A DNA stretch of 60,000 bases from Phoronis australis (Eukaryota; Phoronida; Phoronidae): the NCBI GenBank assembly GCA_002633005.1, contig NMRA01000013.1, positions 1,848,403-1,908,402 on the forward strand, in the 5' to 3' direction. Position 1 is the first letter of the stretch. Each line of letters opens with the position of its first letter. Made by a program: the position numbers and the translations under genes. Below are positions 35,158 to 46,100 of this stretch, in pieces. The notes beneath the pieces were generated by a model that saw only the letters and a list, made by a program, of their open reading frames with translations, ran no database searches and was not told the DNA's origin.

Positions 35158-35345
35158 CGTGCCGTCCACATAGAGACTTAACCCTAGAAAATTTACCGGC
35201 TGAGTTTCTCCTTAGGGAGCGAGTTGCCCACCACGTGCGTCGACGCTAGCCCACTTGCGACAACTCAACCTTATCGAGGTGGGGTAACTTGTACTATCGT
35301 TAGCCAAATGGGAAAATTACGTGGGTAAGTTAATTCTAGTTAGAA
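35158..35345. mobile_element. MITE-like dispersed repeat, copy 3 (partial)
   Basis: GCCGTCCACATAGAGACTTA, ACCCTAGAAAATTTACC and GGTGGGGTAACTTGTACT follow the order of the 1735 and 11280 copies, but the copy is shorter and more diverged. Confidence 0.55.
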
Positions 35346-35374
35346 GAGTAAACTTATTGTACTTGCGACGTTAA

Positions 35375-35512
35375 AATTTACTTTACACCGCAAATAATTG
35401 CAGGCCGTGAATAATTTACGCCGCAAATAATTACTAATTTATGCCAGAAATTATTACTTTACGCGGAAAATAATTACTTTACGCCTCTAACAAGAATTAA
35501 CTGACGCACGTA
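35375..35512. repeat. Minisatellite, period about 22 bp
   Basis: Five to six imperfect units of TTTACGCCGCAAATAATTACT, drifting in the flanks. No coding frame is maintained through it. Confidence 0.78.
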
Positions 35513-35582
35513 CTTTACGTGCATGCGTAACGTTCAATTTCAGTGGCTACCGCGCCCTAAGCGCGATCACTAGATACCCTTA

Positions 35583-35813
35583 ACCTGCCTCCCGTTCAGT
35601 AACGCTAGGACTTCGCTAAAAAGCAAGACTTCACGAGATTACATGAGATATTGCCGTGTATTTTAAATAAGAACACGTGACTGTTACTAGATTTTAGCTA
35701 GTTTCTAGTTTAGGTCCTAGCGTCTGATACACTCTATCACTGCAGTGCTAAACGAAAGTTAGTATAGCTGGCGCTGTGTCAGAGGGTAAGCGTCTGACTG
35801 AACGCACGCCGGG
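35583..35813. mobile_element. TIR element 'GCGTTCAGTAACGCTAGGAC', copy 3
   Basis: Begins ACCTGCCTCCCGTTCAGT and ends GACTGAACGCACGCCGGG. It is inverted relative to the 12883 copy and carries about 80 bp of extra sequence near its right end. Confidence 0.72.
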
Positions 35814-36620
35814 TTTCCGGGCCTCACACGTAGTTTGTGAAGGCCCAGGTGCAGCGCACTACTGAGAACGATGGTTTTCATTGGCTGTCAGCTGGCAATT
35901 TTTAACCAGGTTGCGTTTGCGGCAAACGCACTAACCAGTCGCAAAATAATTTTTTACTCTCGCGACGTCTAGTGACCTGATAATGTATTACCGGATGTGC
36001 AAAGTGGACCGCCTTGACCTCGCTGGTTCCCCGCGTGCCCAGCCAGCTGTAACAGTGTCTTATAACGGTGTGCGTGTCTTATATGAAAGGATCAACGCAC
36101 GTGTTGCTGTATAGAATACTTTATTGGAACTCACTTAATTCACTACAAGTGGCTTTAATTCGACTATTATAAAACAATGCGAAAACATGCAATTCTTGTG
36201 GTAATACCATATGTAGAACTTCCTCTACTCAGAATCAATTAAATTATAGTCTTGCACTAACTCATGCGTGAGTAATATATTTCAGTTATATCTTTATCAA
36301 AACATTACACCAGTATGCGTGCTAGCTACCGACCACCTAGCGGTATGTACAGATGTAGAGAACCAACCGAAGGCCTTCACAAGTTATCCGTGACTTCAGT
36401 GTGTGAGGCCCGGGAACCAAGTTAAGACATCCAGTAAGCATGCGGGGAACCGGACATCCAGAGAGCCATAAAACACCGCGTGACCTGTTATTGCGTGCAG
36501 CGCTGCCTGTAGTGCCTGTGGTGTAGTCGGTGCTCCTCGATAGTTCCCTGCGTGCTTCGTGCTTAGCCCAGCCAGCTACCACACCACCTAGCGGCACGCA
36601 GGGAACCAGCGAGGTCGGTG
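35812..36620. mobile_element. Composite fold-back element
   Basis: Two interleaved inverted pairs: CCGGGCCTCACACG...GTGAAGGCC (35817-35845) with GGCCTTCACAAG...GTGTGAGGCCCGG (36371-36414), and GACCTCGCTGGTTCCCCGCG (about 36017) with CGCAGGGAACCAGCGAGGTC (about 36597). ACCACCTAGCGG is directly repeated at about 36333 and 36584. Confidence 0.68.
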
Positions 36621-36859
36621 CTCTTGTGTATGTTGTGTGTATTTCATCATGCAGAGCAAAAATGACCCATTGAAGCTGACAATTTCTGCGTGAGATTTCG
36701 TTCCTTAAACAAGTGAGGTAAATTGGTGTGTCAGTTTTTCTAAGTATCCAACCCCAGGCTCACACTGCCTCAGTGTGTGTGTGGCTTGTTGTAGACTGTG
36801 CCTGACTTGATTGTCTCACTCTCAGTCAGTCTCACTCTTGAGGTTGTTCGAGAGTTCGA

Positions 36860-37180
36860 GACGGTGGCCATTCTGTACTGTAAGCCTTATATACGTCGGC
36901 AGCTTTTCGACGAATTATGCCTCACACTGATTAAACCGTCGAATTCATGTTGCTATAAGTACCTGTGTAGTGACTAGAGCCCGTTGCGTTGTAGTAACAC
37001 GTACTAGCTGCTGGCTATAGGCCCTAGCCTACTAGACAGTGACCATCGTCTTCAGCTAGCTCAGTAGAGACGGTGTTGCTAATATAGGGCGCTTCATGCA
37101 CCGTGAGTATTTTGACGAATTATGCCTCACACTGACTAAAACATCAGAGTCACGTTGTTGCGCATGTAGGGACCATAACG
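36860..37180. repeat. Dispersed repeat R-C, two tandem copies
   Basis: GACGAATTATGCCTCACACT with GATTAAA/GACTAAAACATCAGA appears at about 36909-36940 and 37104-37150. Each copy is preceded by GAGACGGTG and followed by a GTTGCTATAAG or GTTGTTGCGCAT variant. Confidence 0.7.
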
Positions 37181-37389
37181 TGGAATTGTCGTGAGGACTT
37201 GACGGGGACCTCCGGGGTCTCACGCTCCACTGGCTTATCTGCAATAATTTGAAAAGGTTTTGTCCAGTCATGTGTTGTGGGTCATAAATCGAGATAATGC
37301 AAGTCATGTTTCTTCAAGGAGCTCTGATCACCAAACCATCGGCTCCATGGGCAATAAAATGTAATGGGCGGAACAGATCTGTGATCCCA

Positions 37390-37428
37390 GACCGTCAGGA
37401 GTTGCCCCATTGACAACTCCGGACGGTC
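37390..37428. repeat. 15-bp-arm hairpin
   Basis: GACCGTCAGGAGTTG pairs with CAACTCCGGACGGTC at 14 of 15 positions around a 9-nt loop. There is no following T-run and the context is intergenic, so it is not a bacterial-type terminator. Confidence 0.75.
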
Positions 37429-37469
37429 TCTCACGAGGATTTAATGTTATGCTCCGAAGGTTGAACCAA

Positions 37470-37560
37470 ATACTCCTGTTATTGAACTTTTTCTTCAAGC
37501 AGTCCTTCATTCAGTTCCCAAAATCGCTAACTGGCCATTTTTAACAATTGCGCGCGGCAG
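37470..37560. repeat. Solo arm of the 17688 fold-back family
   Basis: TTTTTCTTCAAGCAGTCCTT, CATTCAGTTCCCAAAATCG and GGCCATTTTTAAC resemble the reverse complement of the right arm and part of the loop at 17820-17940. Confidence 0.55.
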
Positions 37561-38112
37561 GTGGTATTACATCATATTCCCTGGCATGCGCAGTGTAAAA
37601 ATGGTAGCATAGTGCTGTATTTCTTTACTTATTTCGCACAGAAATAATTGCCAAAACTGTTTTTTCTTGTTTTTGAAGGCTGATTCGACTCCCCGGCTGG
37701 AAACAAAGGAAAGTTGTTGTTTTGTGACATTTACAAAGTGTCATTTTTGCTCTTTCAGAATTAATTCCTTTTCAACAAATTCATTTGTGAACAAATCTCA
37801 GATTTTTGTGGTGTCTGCGTTTGACAGTCCTCAAAAATTTGCCTTTTCACTGTTGTCCAAATTTGGTGAGCTATGGAAATTTGATTTAAAAGTCGGTGTG
37901 ATAAATGTTGGAGATTAGAGAAATTATGTTGGTAATACATTGTAATTTTTTTCATTTTTGTGTTTGTGGAGGAATAAAATTTCAATTGTTGACAAAATTG
38001 TATACTTAAAATAAGTGAAGAATTACCATAGTTAGGAGGGAGCTTGGGTTTGGTCAAGGTTGATTCTGAGTTCCTGTTTCTGTCTCATCATAGGTGACCT
38101 CATCCTTCTACC

Positions 38113-38206
38113 ATGTCTTCAGAGGTCAAAGTTGAAGATGTCCTATCCAGGTCAGCTGCCCAGCACTCTCTGGATGCTACTATTGACTTCATCGGTGGTA
38201 TAAATG
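38113..38206 (+). CDS. SLC25A15: SLC25A15-like exon 1
   Basis: Encodes MSSEVKVEDVLSRSAAQHSL, then DATIDFIGGIN and the first base of Gly. The donor is G/GTATGG. The IDFIGG stretch opens the first transmembrane helix. Confidence 0.88.
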
Positions 38207-41200
38207 GTATGGTCATGTGACCGAGTAATTGCTTTGTGCAAAATATGTACTTTTACTGAGTTTAAAAATCTGTAGTTTGTATCTTGGTTAAATACACAGA
38301 CATGTCAACTGGGTCCTACAAATCAACTGGGTCCTACAAAACCTTAAAGTGGAACGTGTAGGCTAATTTTTTGTCTCTGTGATTGCTTGGCCAAATTAGT
38401 TAGAAACACAATATATAACGGCTATGTGATTATGAAGTAGCTTGAAAATTGCAAAATGTTTTTAAGAACAAGTTTTGTGATGAAAATGATCCTTGACAAA
38501 TAACTGAACCGTGTCCAGTAAGTATCGTGACATGGTGCCGGGGAATAACACTGCATAACACTATATGAGCCCGCGAGGTATGTCATTAGTGCAAAGTTCA
38601 CCTATTTGCCGAATTTTTTGTTTTCACATTTGCAAATTATAAATGTACTATTATAATACATCTGCAATTTGCTAAGCGGAGAATGTGTTAAAATAGCATT
38701 GTCGTTTAGTTCCTGCTATACATTAGCGTAGTTAAGAGCATGCGAGTACATCTTAAAGGCTTCGAGTTGAAGGAAATTACTTAATAAGCTAGTATGATCA
38801 TTGCAAAATATGTATTCAGACTTATGAAAGGTGTCCTTGACAGCTACCTTTTTTCTCAGATTCTGTTTAGAAGGTCTGAACATGACGCAAAAATGCTTGA
38901 ATACTATTTACTGAAGTGTAGAAGTTTGAGTGGAAATTTTCCTTTGTCATTTCTGGGGAAAATAATGTATTTTCTGGGAACATCCAATGATCCCAGATAT
39001 TAGGCCGTGGTATTTAATTTGAATGTAAGCCCACGGATATCGTTTCTTTGGATATAAAACCAGCTGTTATTGTCATGTGTGTTCTTTATACATGTCACAA
39101 CACACCAATATAAAGTATATCCAAACTGATAATCATCAGCTGGTTAAAGTTTTTCCTTGAAAATGTTGAATGAATAATAAAACCAAACAGCTCGACGTGT
39201 TCAAAATGGCGAACATGGTCTATTTGTTAAAACAATGTTTTCCTCCTGGTAAAATTTAAAAATGCAAGCTCCCAAAACAATCTGGATAATATTTTTGTGA
39301 AGAAAACTGCCGTTAACACAAGTTGATATCATTTCAGGAGGGATAGCTACGGTGTATGTAGGCCAGCCACTGGATACTGTCAAAGTGAAGATGCAAACTT
39401 TCCCACATCTGTACAGAAGCGCGTTCCAGTGTTTTGCTCAAACATTCAAACAGGATGGTATACGAGGCTTGTATGCTGGCACCGTACCAGCATTAGCTGC
39501 CAATATTGCAGAGAACTCCGTCCTCTTCATGGCGTACGGCATTTGTCAGAAATTCGTCATAAGCTTCACCGGAAAAAAAACTGTCGCTGACATGAGTGTA
39601 CTAGAAAATGCCACGGCTGGGTTCTTCGCTGCGTTTTTCTCGTCTCTTACGCTATGCCCAACTGAACTGGTGAAATGTCGACTTCAGGCTTTACGAGAAA
39701 CGTGCTCACTAAAAGGCCAGGATCCTAAAGTGGTGCTAAAAAATGTGTATGTAGTTGTTACATAATCATACAGAATGACTCAGTGTGAAATTTTTGTATC
39801 TTTGTATTATGACCATCTTTTCGAAATACCCTGTACATGCTGGAATTTTACAGCATGTTTCAAAAATCTGGGGTCCAAGTGTCAGTCGAGTCAGGAATCT
39901 GCTCAAACTTGAAATGATTGGGGGTCACGTGATGTGAGTGAAATGGGTACAATAAGAAACTATTAATGCTCAATAAATAATATTGTGCTTTTATGAATCA
40001 GTGCGTTAACAAGGTATAAGTAAGAATTAAAGGTCTTCTTACGCGTTATATGTTGGTCACATTACGTTACCTATAGTTAAGCCTGAGAAGATCTCTATAC
40101 TGACCGGGGCTTGAACCCAGGACTTTCTGCAAACCGTACAGATGCTTGTTTTAGTCAAGGATTGTTTGTAAAGGTCAGTACTTTGAGGCATTACTTCAGT
40201 AGAATTCCTCTGGCCACGCTGACTTGTCTGTACTTGCCTACAAACTTGGACTAAGTTACCAAAAAAGCAAACACCGTGTACAAGAAGTATGAGTTTGGTG
40301 CTCTGAATATAAAGCACCAGTAGCGCCCCTGTTTGATTCGTTACCCCGTCGTTCAGACGTGCTTCTTATATACCACACAGACCTTTATTCATATCAAAGA
40401 ATCACATCTTTGTGTCAGCATGTCATGATTGAAGGTAAATGCTGCCTATCCTAGGTTAAAGTTTCATGTTTTTGGGTCGCCATGTTTTCTCCGAAGGTAA
40501 ATATTTCCTATCCAATGACTGTACTCTTTGACTTTTCATCAGTCGAGTGTGTACCACATTAGCATTCCTGCAAAGCTGCACTAAAGCAGCCCAGACCTGC
40601 TCACATTGAGGCTGCATTCATAACTGTTTTCTATAACTGTTTTCTTCAGGGGTCCGTGGTCGGTAACTAGAGATGTTCTAAAGGCTGACGGTATACGAGG
40701 GCTCTACGTGGGCTTCACAGCGACTCTCATGCGCGAGATGCCTGGATATTTCTTCTTCTTTGGGGGTTACGAGGTTGCGCGAGGATTTTTGACGCCGCAG
40801 GGAAAGACGAAAGACGAAATAGGTATATTGGGTATCTCCTGTTTGAGAAAACCAGAAACAAAATGCTGAGATTTTTTGTAAGGCACATTCGTGCTAATGG
40901 CGAGTTTGAAATTCACTAGGTGGCATTAGTTGGTGTGTATTCCCTAATGCAATGCACTCCTGAGACTCTTGCAAGGCTACGCTTCTAAGACTTTGAACAT
41001 AGGAAACACTTGCCTTTCACTCTTGGGATCTTGCGCGATCTCGCCTAACTCGGAAGAATCTTGTTCTATGTGGTGCACTCCAGTATTATTAGCCAGACTG
41101 GGAGTCACGCTTTATGGTGATTGTGCATCTAATTAGCACGGAGTGTGACAGGGAAGACTAGTGGAAGCTTATTTAGTCTAATTAGTTCTCAGCAAAGCTA

Positions 41201-43125
41201 TTGATTCAGCAGCTCTATTTTTGTATGATCACTGCTATACAGCTGTCATAACATATATTCTATGTTACAGATTGAGTTCTTAAGTTTCCTTGTCATATTT
41301 CATTCGTTTTATGCAGTTAGCAGATGTAGTGTAAATATTGTTAATTTATTCCCAATAAAGGTCCTCTTAGAACAGCCATTGCTGGAGGCATAGGTGGTGT
41401 AAGTTTATGGGCAGCCATTTTCCCAGCAGATGTTGTCAAGTCACGTGTGCAGATCAGTGGCACAGCAGGACAGAAAGGCAACGACATTGTTACGGTCTTC
41501 CTGAAGATATTGCGAGAAGAAGGTATGGCCCACAGTATTGGAAAGTGCGCCTAATGCAGTTATTGGTTGCACATGACTAGTGTGTCGATGTTCTCCAGTC
41601 AAATCCGTGCAAATGTTTTCACTGCAAAGTAGAGAGGTTGATAAATTTAGTAAAATTCCTGCACACAGTTTAGGAAATAAAGCCATGAGCACAAAAAAAA
41701 CTGCCACTAGAAGGCGCCACGGTAGTCGAAGTCGTCGGAAAATCATCAGCTGTCCTCTTCATAGTATAAGAAGATACATACCAATTTTCATAATCGGCCT
41801 AGAGCGGTTTGGTTGGTAGACGAGTAGATGCCAAAAAACAGACTCGAAAACAGTAAAAATGGCCACTAGGTGGCGCAACTAGGTCTAATCCTTGTGAAAA
41901 CGAAGAGATAGCGTCACCTCATTAACAGATGCCTGTATGCCAAATTTTATGAAAATACGTTGAGCACTTTTGAACATACAGAGGTAAACGTAAAAAAATA
42001 AAATTGTCACTAGGTGGCACACCAGCAGTCACATCCGTCCGAAAGTTGTTGTTGTCTGTTGTGAACATCATATAAATACACTTACTAAATTTTGTAAAGA
42101 TCCTTCGAACGTTGTAGGAGATACAGCCATTGGCGCAAAAAAACAAAACTGCCACTAGGAGGTGCCATAGTAGTTGAAATCGTCAGAAGATCATTGTCAG
42201 CCGTCCACTTTACAGTAAGAACATGTGCCAATTTTCACAATCATCCTTTGAGCGGTTTGCTTGATAGAGGGGTACACGCAAAAAAAACAGACTCGAAAAC
42301 AGTAAAAATGGCCACTAGGTTGCGCAAACTACGTTGAATCCATCCGAAAATGGAAGGACAGGGTCATCTCACTAATAGATGCCTATATACCAAATTTTAC
42401 GAAAATCGTTCAGGACTTTTGAAGATACAGAGGTAAACGTAAACAACTAAAATTGCCACTAGGGGGCACACCGGTAGTCGGATCCGTCCGAAAGTTCGCT
42501 CATGCCGTCCCATTCATGGAAGAAACACGTGTGCAAAAATTTCATGAACATACCTCAAGGCATTTTGGAGATGGAGCAGCGGACGCTGCACGGACGGAGA
42601 TGATGGCATAATGCGTCCACATATAAATATGTGGGCGCATAATAAATCAAATACTGGACTTACGAATTTGAGTTTGCTCATTGCGTCCTCATGCTGAGGA
42701 CTTCCTCAGGCCACTGAGTTGTCATGTGGCATATCATTGGACTCATCATGTGATCGACGGCACAGTCTGTTACCAAGAACATTGGATAGAGCGCTCAGGA
42801 GTATTCAGCACAGACTGTGCTGTTGATCACATGACAAGTCACATGATACATCACTTGACACCTCAATGGCCTGCCTCGGGATGAGGATGCAATATAACCA
42901 ACACAAATCCGTAAGTCCAGTATTTAATTTATTTTTTCACTATAATCTTTAAACTGTCGAATTCCGTGCAGCATATAATGTGTGTTAGCGACTACTCTGT
43001 TTGCAGGTGTACGGGCACTGTATAGAGGTCTGGGACCAGGATTACTCCGCACATTTCCAGCTACGGGGGCGCTGTTTGTAGCATACGAATGGACAAAGTC
43101 AACACTTCACAGACTAGCAGAATAA
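38113..43125 (+). CDS. SLC25A15: Mitochondrial ornithine carrier, SLC25A15-like, five exons
   Basis: Join of 38113-38206, 39338-39746, 40650-40822, 41361-41522 and 43007-43125: 957 nt, 318 aa, the usual carrier size of about 300. It is an inner-membrane antiporter, which in animals exchanges cytosolic ornithine for matrix citrulline. All three carrier signatures are present: PLDTVK (42-47), PTELVK (139-144) and PADVVK (247-252). ORC-type stretches include KMQTFPHLYRSAF, NIAENSVLFMAYG, REMPGYFFFFGGYE and FPATGALFVAYEWTK. Every splice phase matches. The start has A at -3, and a likely 5' UTR acceptor (CATCATAG) ends at 38093. SLC25A2, SLC25A29 and SLC25A20 relatives are possible alternatives, but the sequence fits ORC1 best. 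Confidence 0.93.
38570..38765. repeat. Dispersed repeat R-A, copy 2
   Basis: GAGGTATGTCATTAGTGCAA, GAATTTTTTGTTTTCACATT and CTGCTATACATTAGCGTAGT parallel 9310-9515. It lies in SLC25A15-like intron 1. Confidence 0.65.
39338..39746 (+). CDS. SLC25A15: SLC25A15-like exon 2, repeats 1 and 2
   Basis: Starts GGIATVYVGQPLDTVKVKMQ after acceptor ATTTCAG. It ends KVVLKNV at GT/GTATGT (phase 2), which joins exon 3 as KNVGPWSVTRDVL. Reading past this donor gives an artificial stop at 39765. Confidence 0.93.
40098..40181 (-). repeat. tRNA-like element, probably SINE head
   Basis: The minus strand has a good T-arm (CTGGG/CCCGG around TTCAAGC) and pairing ends (GTACTGA with TCAGTA). The 84-nt length suggests a type II tRNA origin. 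No proper D-loop GG or anticodon stem is seen, so a working tRNA is unlikely. It lies in intron 2 of the carrier gene. Confidence 0.5.
40650..40822 (+). CDS. SLC25A15: SLC25A15-like exon 3
   Basis: GPWSVTRDVLKADGIRGLYV, then GFTATLMREMPGYFFFFGGY. Acceptor TTTTCTTCAG, donor G/GTATAT. The REMPGY stretch is characteristic of ornithine carriers. Confidence 0.93.
41361..41522 (+). CDS. SLC25A15: SLC25A15-like exon 4, third repeat signature
   Basis: GPLRTAIAGGIGGVSLWAAI, then FPADVVKSRVQISG. The acceptor is CCCAATAAAG and the donor is GAAG/GTATGG. Confidence 0.93.
41690..42600. repeat. Two-copy higher-order repeat (three-part unit of about 450 bp)
   Basis: Subunits A (ACTGCCACTAGAAGGCGCCA), B (AAAATGGCCACTAGGTGGCG) and C (AAATTGTCACTAGGTGGCAC) occur in order A-B-C-A-B-C at about 41700, 41860, 42000, 42150, 42305 and 42450. 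Subunits share the CACTAGG.GG core but have distinct tails. It lies in the last intron of the carrier gene. Confidence 0.82.
42611..42640. repeat. Hairpin ATGCGTCCACATAT / ATATGTGGGCGCAT
   Basis: 14-bp arms with one mismatch around AA, located at the junction between the ABC array and the 42649 palindrome. Confidence 0.75.
42649..42925. mobile_element. 280-bp palindromic element
   Basis: The left arm (ATACTGGACTTACGAATTTG ... CATCATGTGATCGACGGCAC) is answered by the right arm (GTGCTGTTGATCACATGACA ... AATCCGTAAGTCCAGTAT). Arms are about 125 bp with a loop of about 30 bp. No ORF. Confidence 0.85.
43007..43125 (+). CDS. SLC25A15: SLC25A15-like exon 5 and stop
   Basis: GVRALYRGLGPGLLRTFPAT, then GALFVAYEWTKSTLHRLAE and TAA at 43123-43125. 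The acceptor is CTGTTTGCAG. Confidence 0.93.
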
Positions 43126-46100
43126 CGGAAAACTAGTGCTAGTGGTCGTTGGATGTTATACCTGGTGACAGCTGGAACATACAATTGTCTTGCTTTCTTG
43201 ATTTTCAATATTCTGTTTGTTTGTGGAAATAATTCTCATTGAACTTACATTTTCTGGAATAATTGTAAATCATATTGCAATCAGAATGTGTAAGTAATCT
43301 ATGATTTAGTGATCAAAGCAAAGTAGATACCACATCAGGAGGGAGTGGGTTCAAGGGTTCAGTTCTTCTGATTAGCAATTGTTCTCTGCACATTTCTTTT
43401 CAGAGGTTTGGGAAAACATTTCTGATTCTTAAAGTCCTGAATTGTTTTGTTGACACAAGAATCTCACTAAGGAAGATAGTTGTGGCCACACGCAATATAT
43501 CGCGATATCTTACACTCTTGCGAATTCATGCTTTTCTTCCAAGAATCTTGTTTTATGGAACACACACCTGGTCTAATTTACATGGATGAAACATAAATTT
43601 CTTTTAATAGATTCATATGATTGGATGAGACAGGGCTCATCTATACACTGTCTCACACTTAACGTGCCTGAAGTGAATGTTTTTGACCTCCCAGTAATGT
43701 TACAGTAGTTTTTCCAAACTGGCTGGGACCTGGGTTGGTGAGGGCCCTTGAATAATCAATCAATCAGGCTCTGACCACAGCCTCTGTTCTTACACAGTTT
43801 GCTACCCTTTGCTGTCATTGTCGAAAATGACTGATGAGTCCCAGTTAATCACATGATTATTGTGTTGTAAAGCATCTCCGGTCGTTGCTGAATTCTCATG
43901 CACATTCTTGTTCACCCAAAATAAACACCCAAGATTGAACTGGCATAGTTTGTAGGTGCGCGACTGTGAACAGATAAACTCCATCTCGTTTATGAAATGA
44001 GATAAAGCGCGCACATCTCGGGAGCACAGCTAGTGTTACTTTTGTGTTGGGACACGTTTTTCCTATCAAATCTTTTGTTTTGACTTGGCGTTTGTTGGAA
44101 AAAACAATTCAATTACTGAAATAAGGCAAGTTAATGCATTAGGTTTTCTGCGTCTGAACTTTGTTCAGGTTGTAGCTTGTAAAGGAGATGCTATTCTTGG
44201 CATGTTAAACCACCTCAAGTTTGAGGGCCTCTGAACGTGTGCATGATCTGGGGCGTCCACATGCACAAAATGGCATTCCTCAATCATCATGTACACACTC
44301 GGCTAATCACGCCAGTGGTAGAACATTTTGTGCTACTAAAAATCATATGGTGGAAATTCTTCGGTTTGGGACATAACATGGTGGACGAGTCTCAACAGAA
44401 ATGACTATTGGCTTTGTAAGATGTCTCTGAAAATCAATTTTATCGAATAATTTTCTCCCAAATTGAAGAATTTTTTCCACCGTATACTTTGTTGTTATTT
44501 GGAATTGTGAGAATCTCATTTGTTGACAATGTGTTAAATATCACACTGCAACAGAATGGAGTGTCTTTAAACAAAAGGTTATGTTGGGATACACGTTTGA
44601 ATGTATTAATTTATTCATTTTAATTTTTGTTTCCTATGATTCATCCCTTATATCATGTGACACGAACAAAAATTTCCAATAATGAACAAGTACTAGTTAG
44701 TTTTCCCATCGTGATCATGCAGAACAAATTGCAAAACAGTGACGAGTGTTATATTTGAAATTTTGTGGTAGTCTATAAATTTCAGATGTTTTTATGACAT
44801 GTCATTTTTAAAGATTGTTTGACAGTGGTTTGTGATACTTGCTGGAAATAAACTAGATCTAAGTAGTAAACGTGGTTTTCTCTGACATGACGGGGTATTT
44901 GGTTATGTGGAACATATTGTCATTCAATATGGACCCTCAGTTGCACATAAGGACTCATCACTTGACCGCAGAGCATTGCTGCAACCTCAAAGGCCCATCT
45001 AAACTTAGCGTCTGCAACACAGGTGCGACTCTACCTTGCAGTCAAATTGCTAAGTGGGAATAGGTATTAAAGATGGAGATGTTACTTTGTCTACTGTCTA
45101 GGTACATTAGTGTTGAAATTGATGATTTCATAATTAAACTGTCTTTTTGGATAATGTGCCTCCATATTCTTGCAGCTCTGTAGACACTATTAATTTAAAG
45201 CATTGAGCATTATTTTTAACTTTCACAAACCCAATCATGTTTAAGTCTCAAACTCACAGAATAAAGACTTCTGAATGTTTTCATTTTAGATGAACGAAAC
45301 TTGTGTGGCACGCGCCATGCCCAACTAGAGATTTGAAACATTATATAAATATATTCTAATTAACTGCTTTACAAATGTTCTAACTAGGAAGAAATACGTC
45401 ACAATTATAACCTGACAATTCAATAACACATGTGTATTAATGCCATATTCCTAGTAAAGTAAAAAATCTTCCAACTTAGGACTACAATAATTGACAAAAT
45501 TGAAATTTTCCAAGACTTATTGCATTGCTGAAAATGCTCATTTTTTTCAAAAGGCTTGATGACAGCTGTACAGAGCAAACCAGATGCAACGCTTTTTAGG
45601 CTTAACTCCAATTGTACATCATATTTTTCTTAATAAACATTTTAACAAATGAAACATTTTGTTAATCATTACGTTTCTTAAAACATTTACAAATTAAGTG
45701 AAATTTTTATCAATCAAGTCTTCAGGTAGTGTTCCCCATTCAATGGGTTGTTCCCCGTTCACTGGGTTCATGGGGATTTGTTGATATTAACAAAAAATAC
45801 AAGGATAACAGTACACTTTAAATCTTCATCTGAACATCTCCACATTAAATTGGATCATATCAACATCACGGGCATAAATTACCAAGAGGAAAAACTAACC
45901 ATTTTTTCTAGAAACACCAAGGAATATTTCATGAAATAGATTAAAAATTCACCTCAATTTCAAACAATACCACTGGAAGACAGTCAAACATATCAATCCT
46001 CAGTATGGACTGTTTTACCCAAACACTGATACTCTGCAACAATCAATAGATGGCGCTAAGGGTCCACTTCTACTTATCTGTAAGATCACAAAGTTGCTCA

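Noticed and set aside
37390-37428. Rho-independent terminator
   Set aside because: The hairpin has no U-tract and the genome is eukaryotic.
39747-39765. Carrier protein truncated at 39765
   Set aside because: A GT/GTATGT donor at 39747 removes this stop and joins exon 3 in phase with conserved sequence.
40098-40181. Functional type II tRNA
   Set aside because: The T-arm and acceptor ends pair, but no D-loop GG or anticodon stem could be placed.
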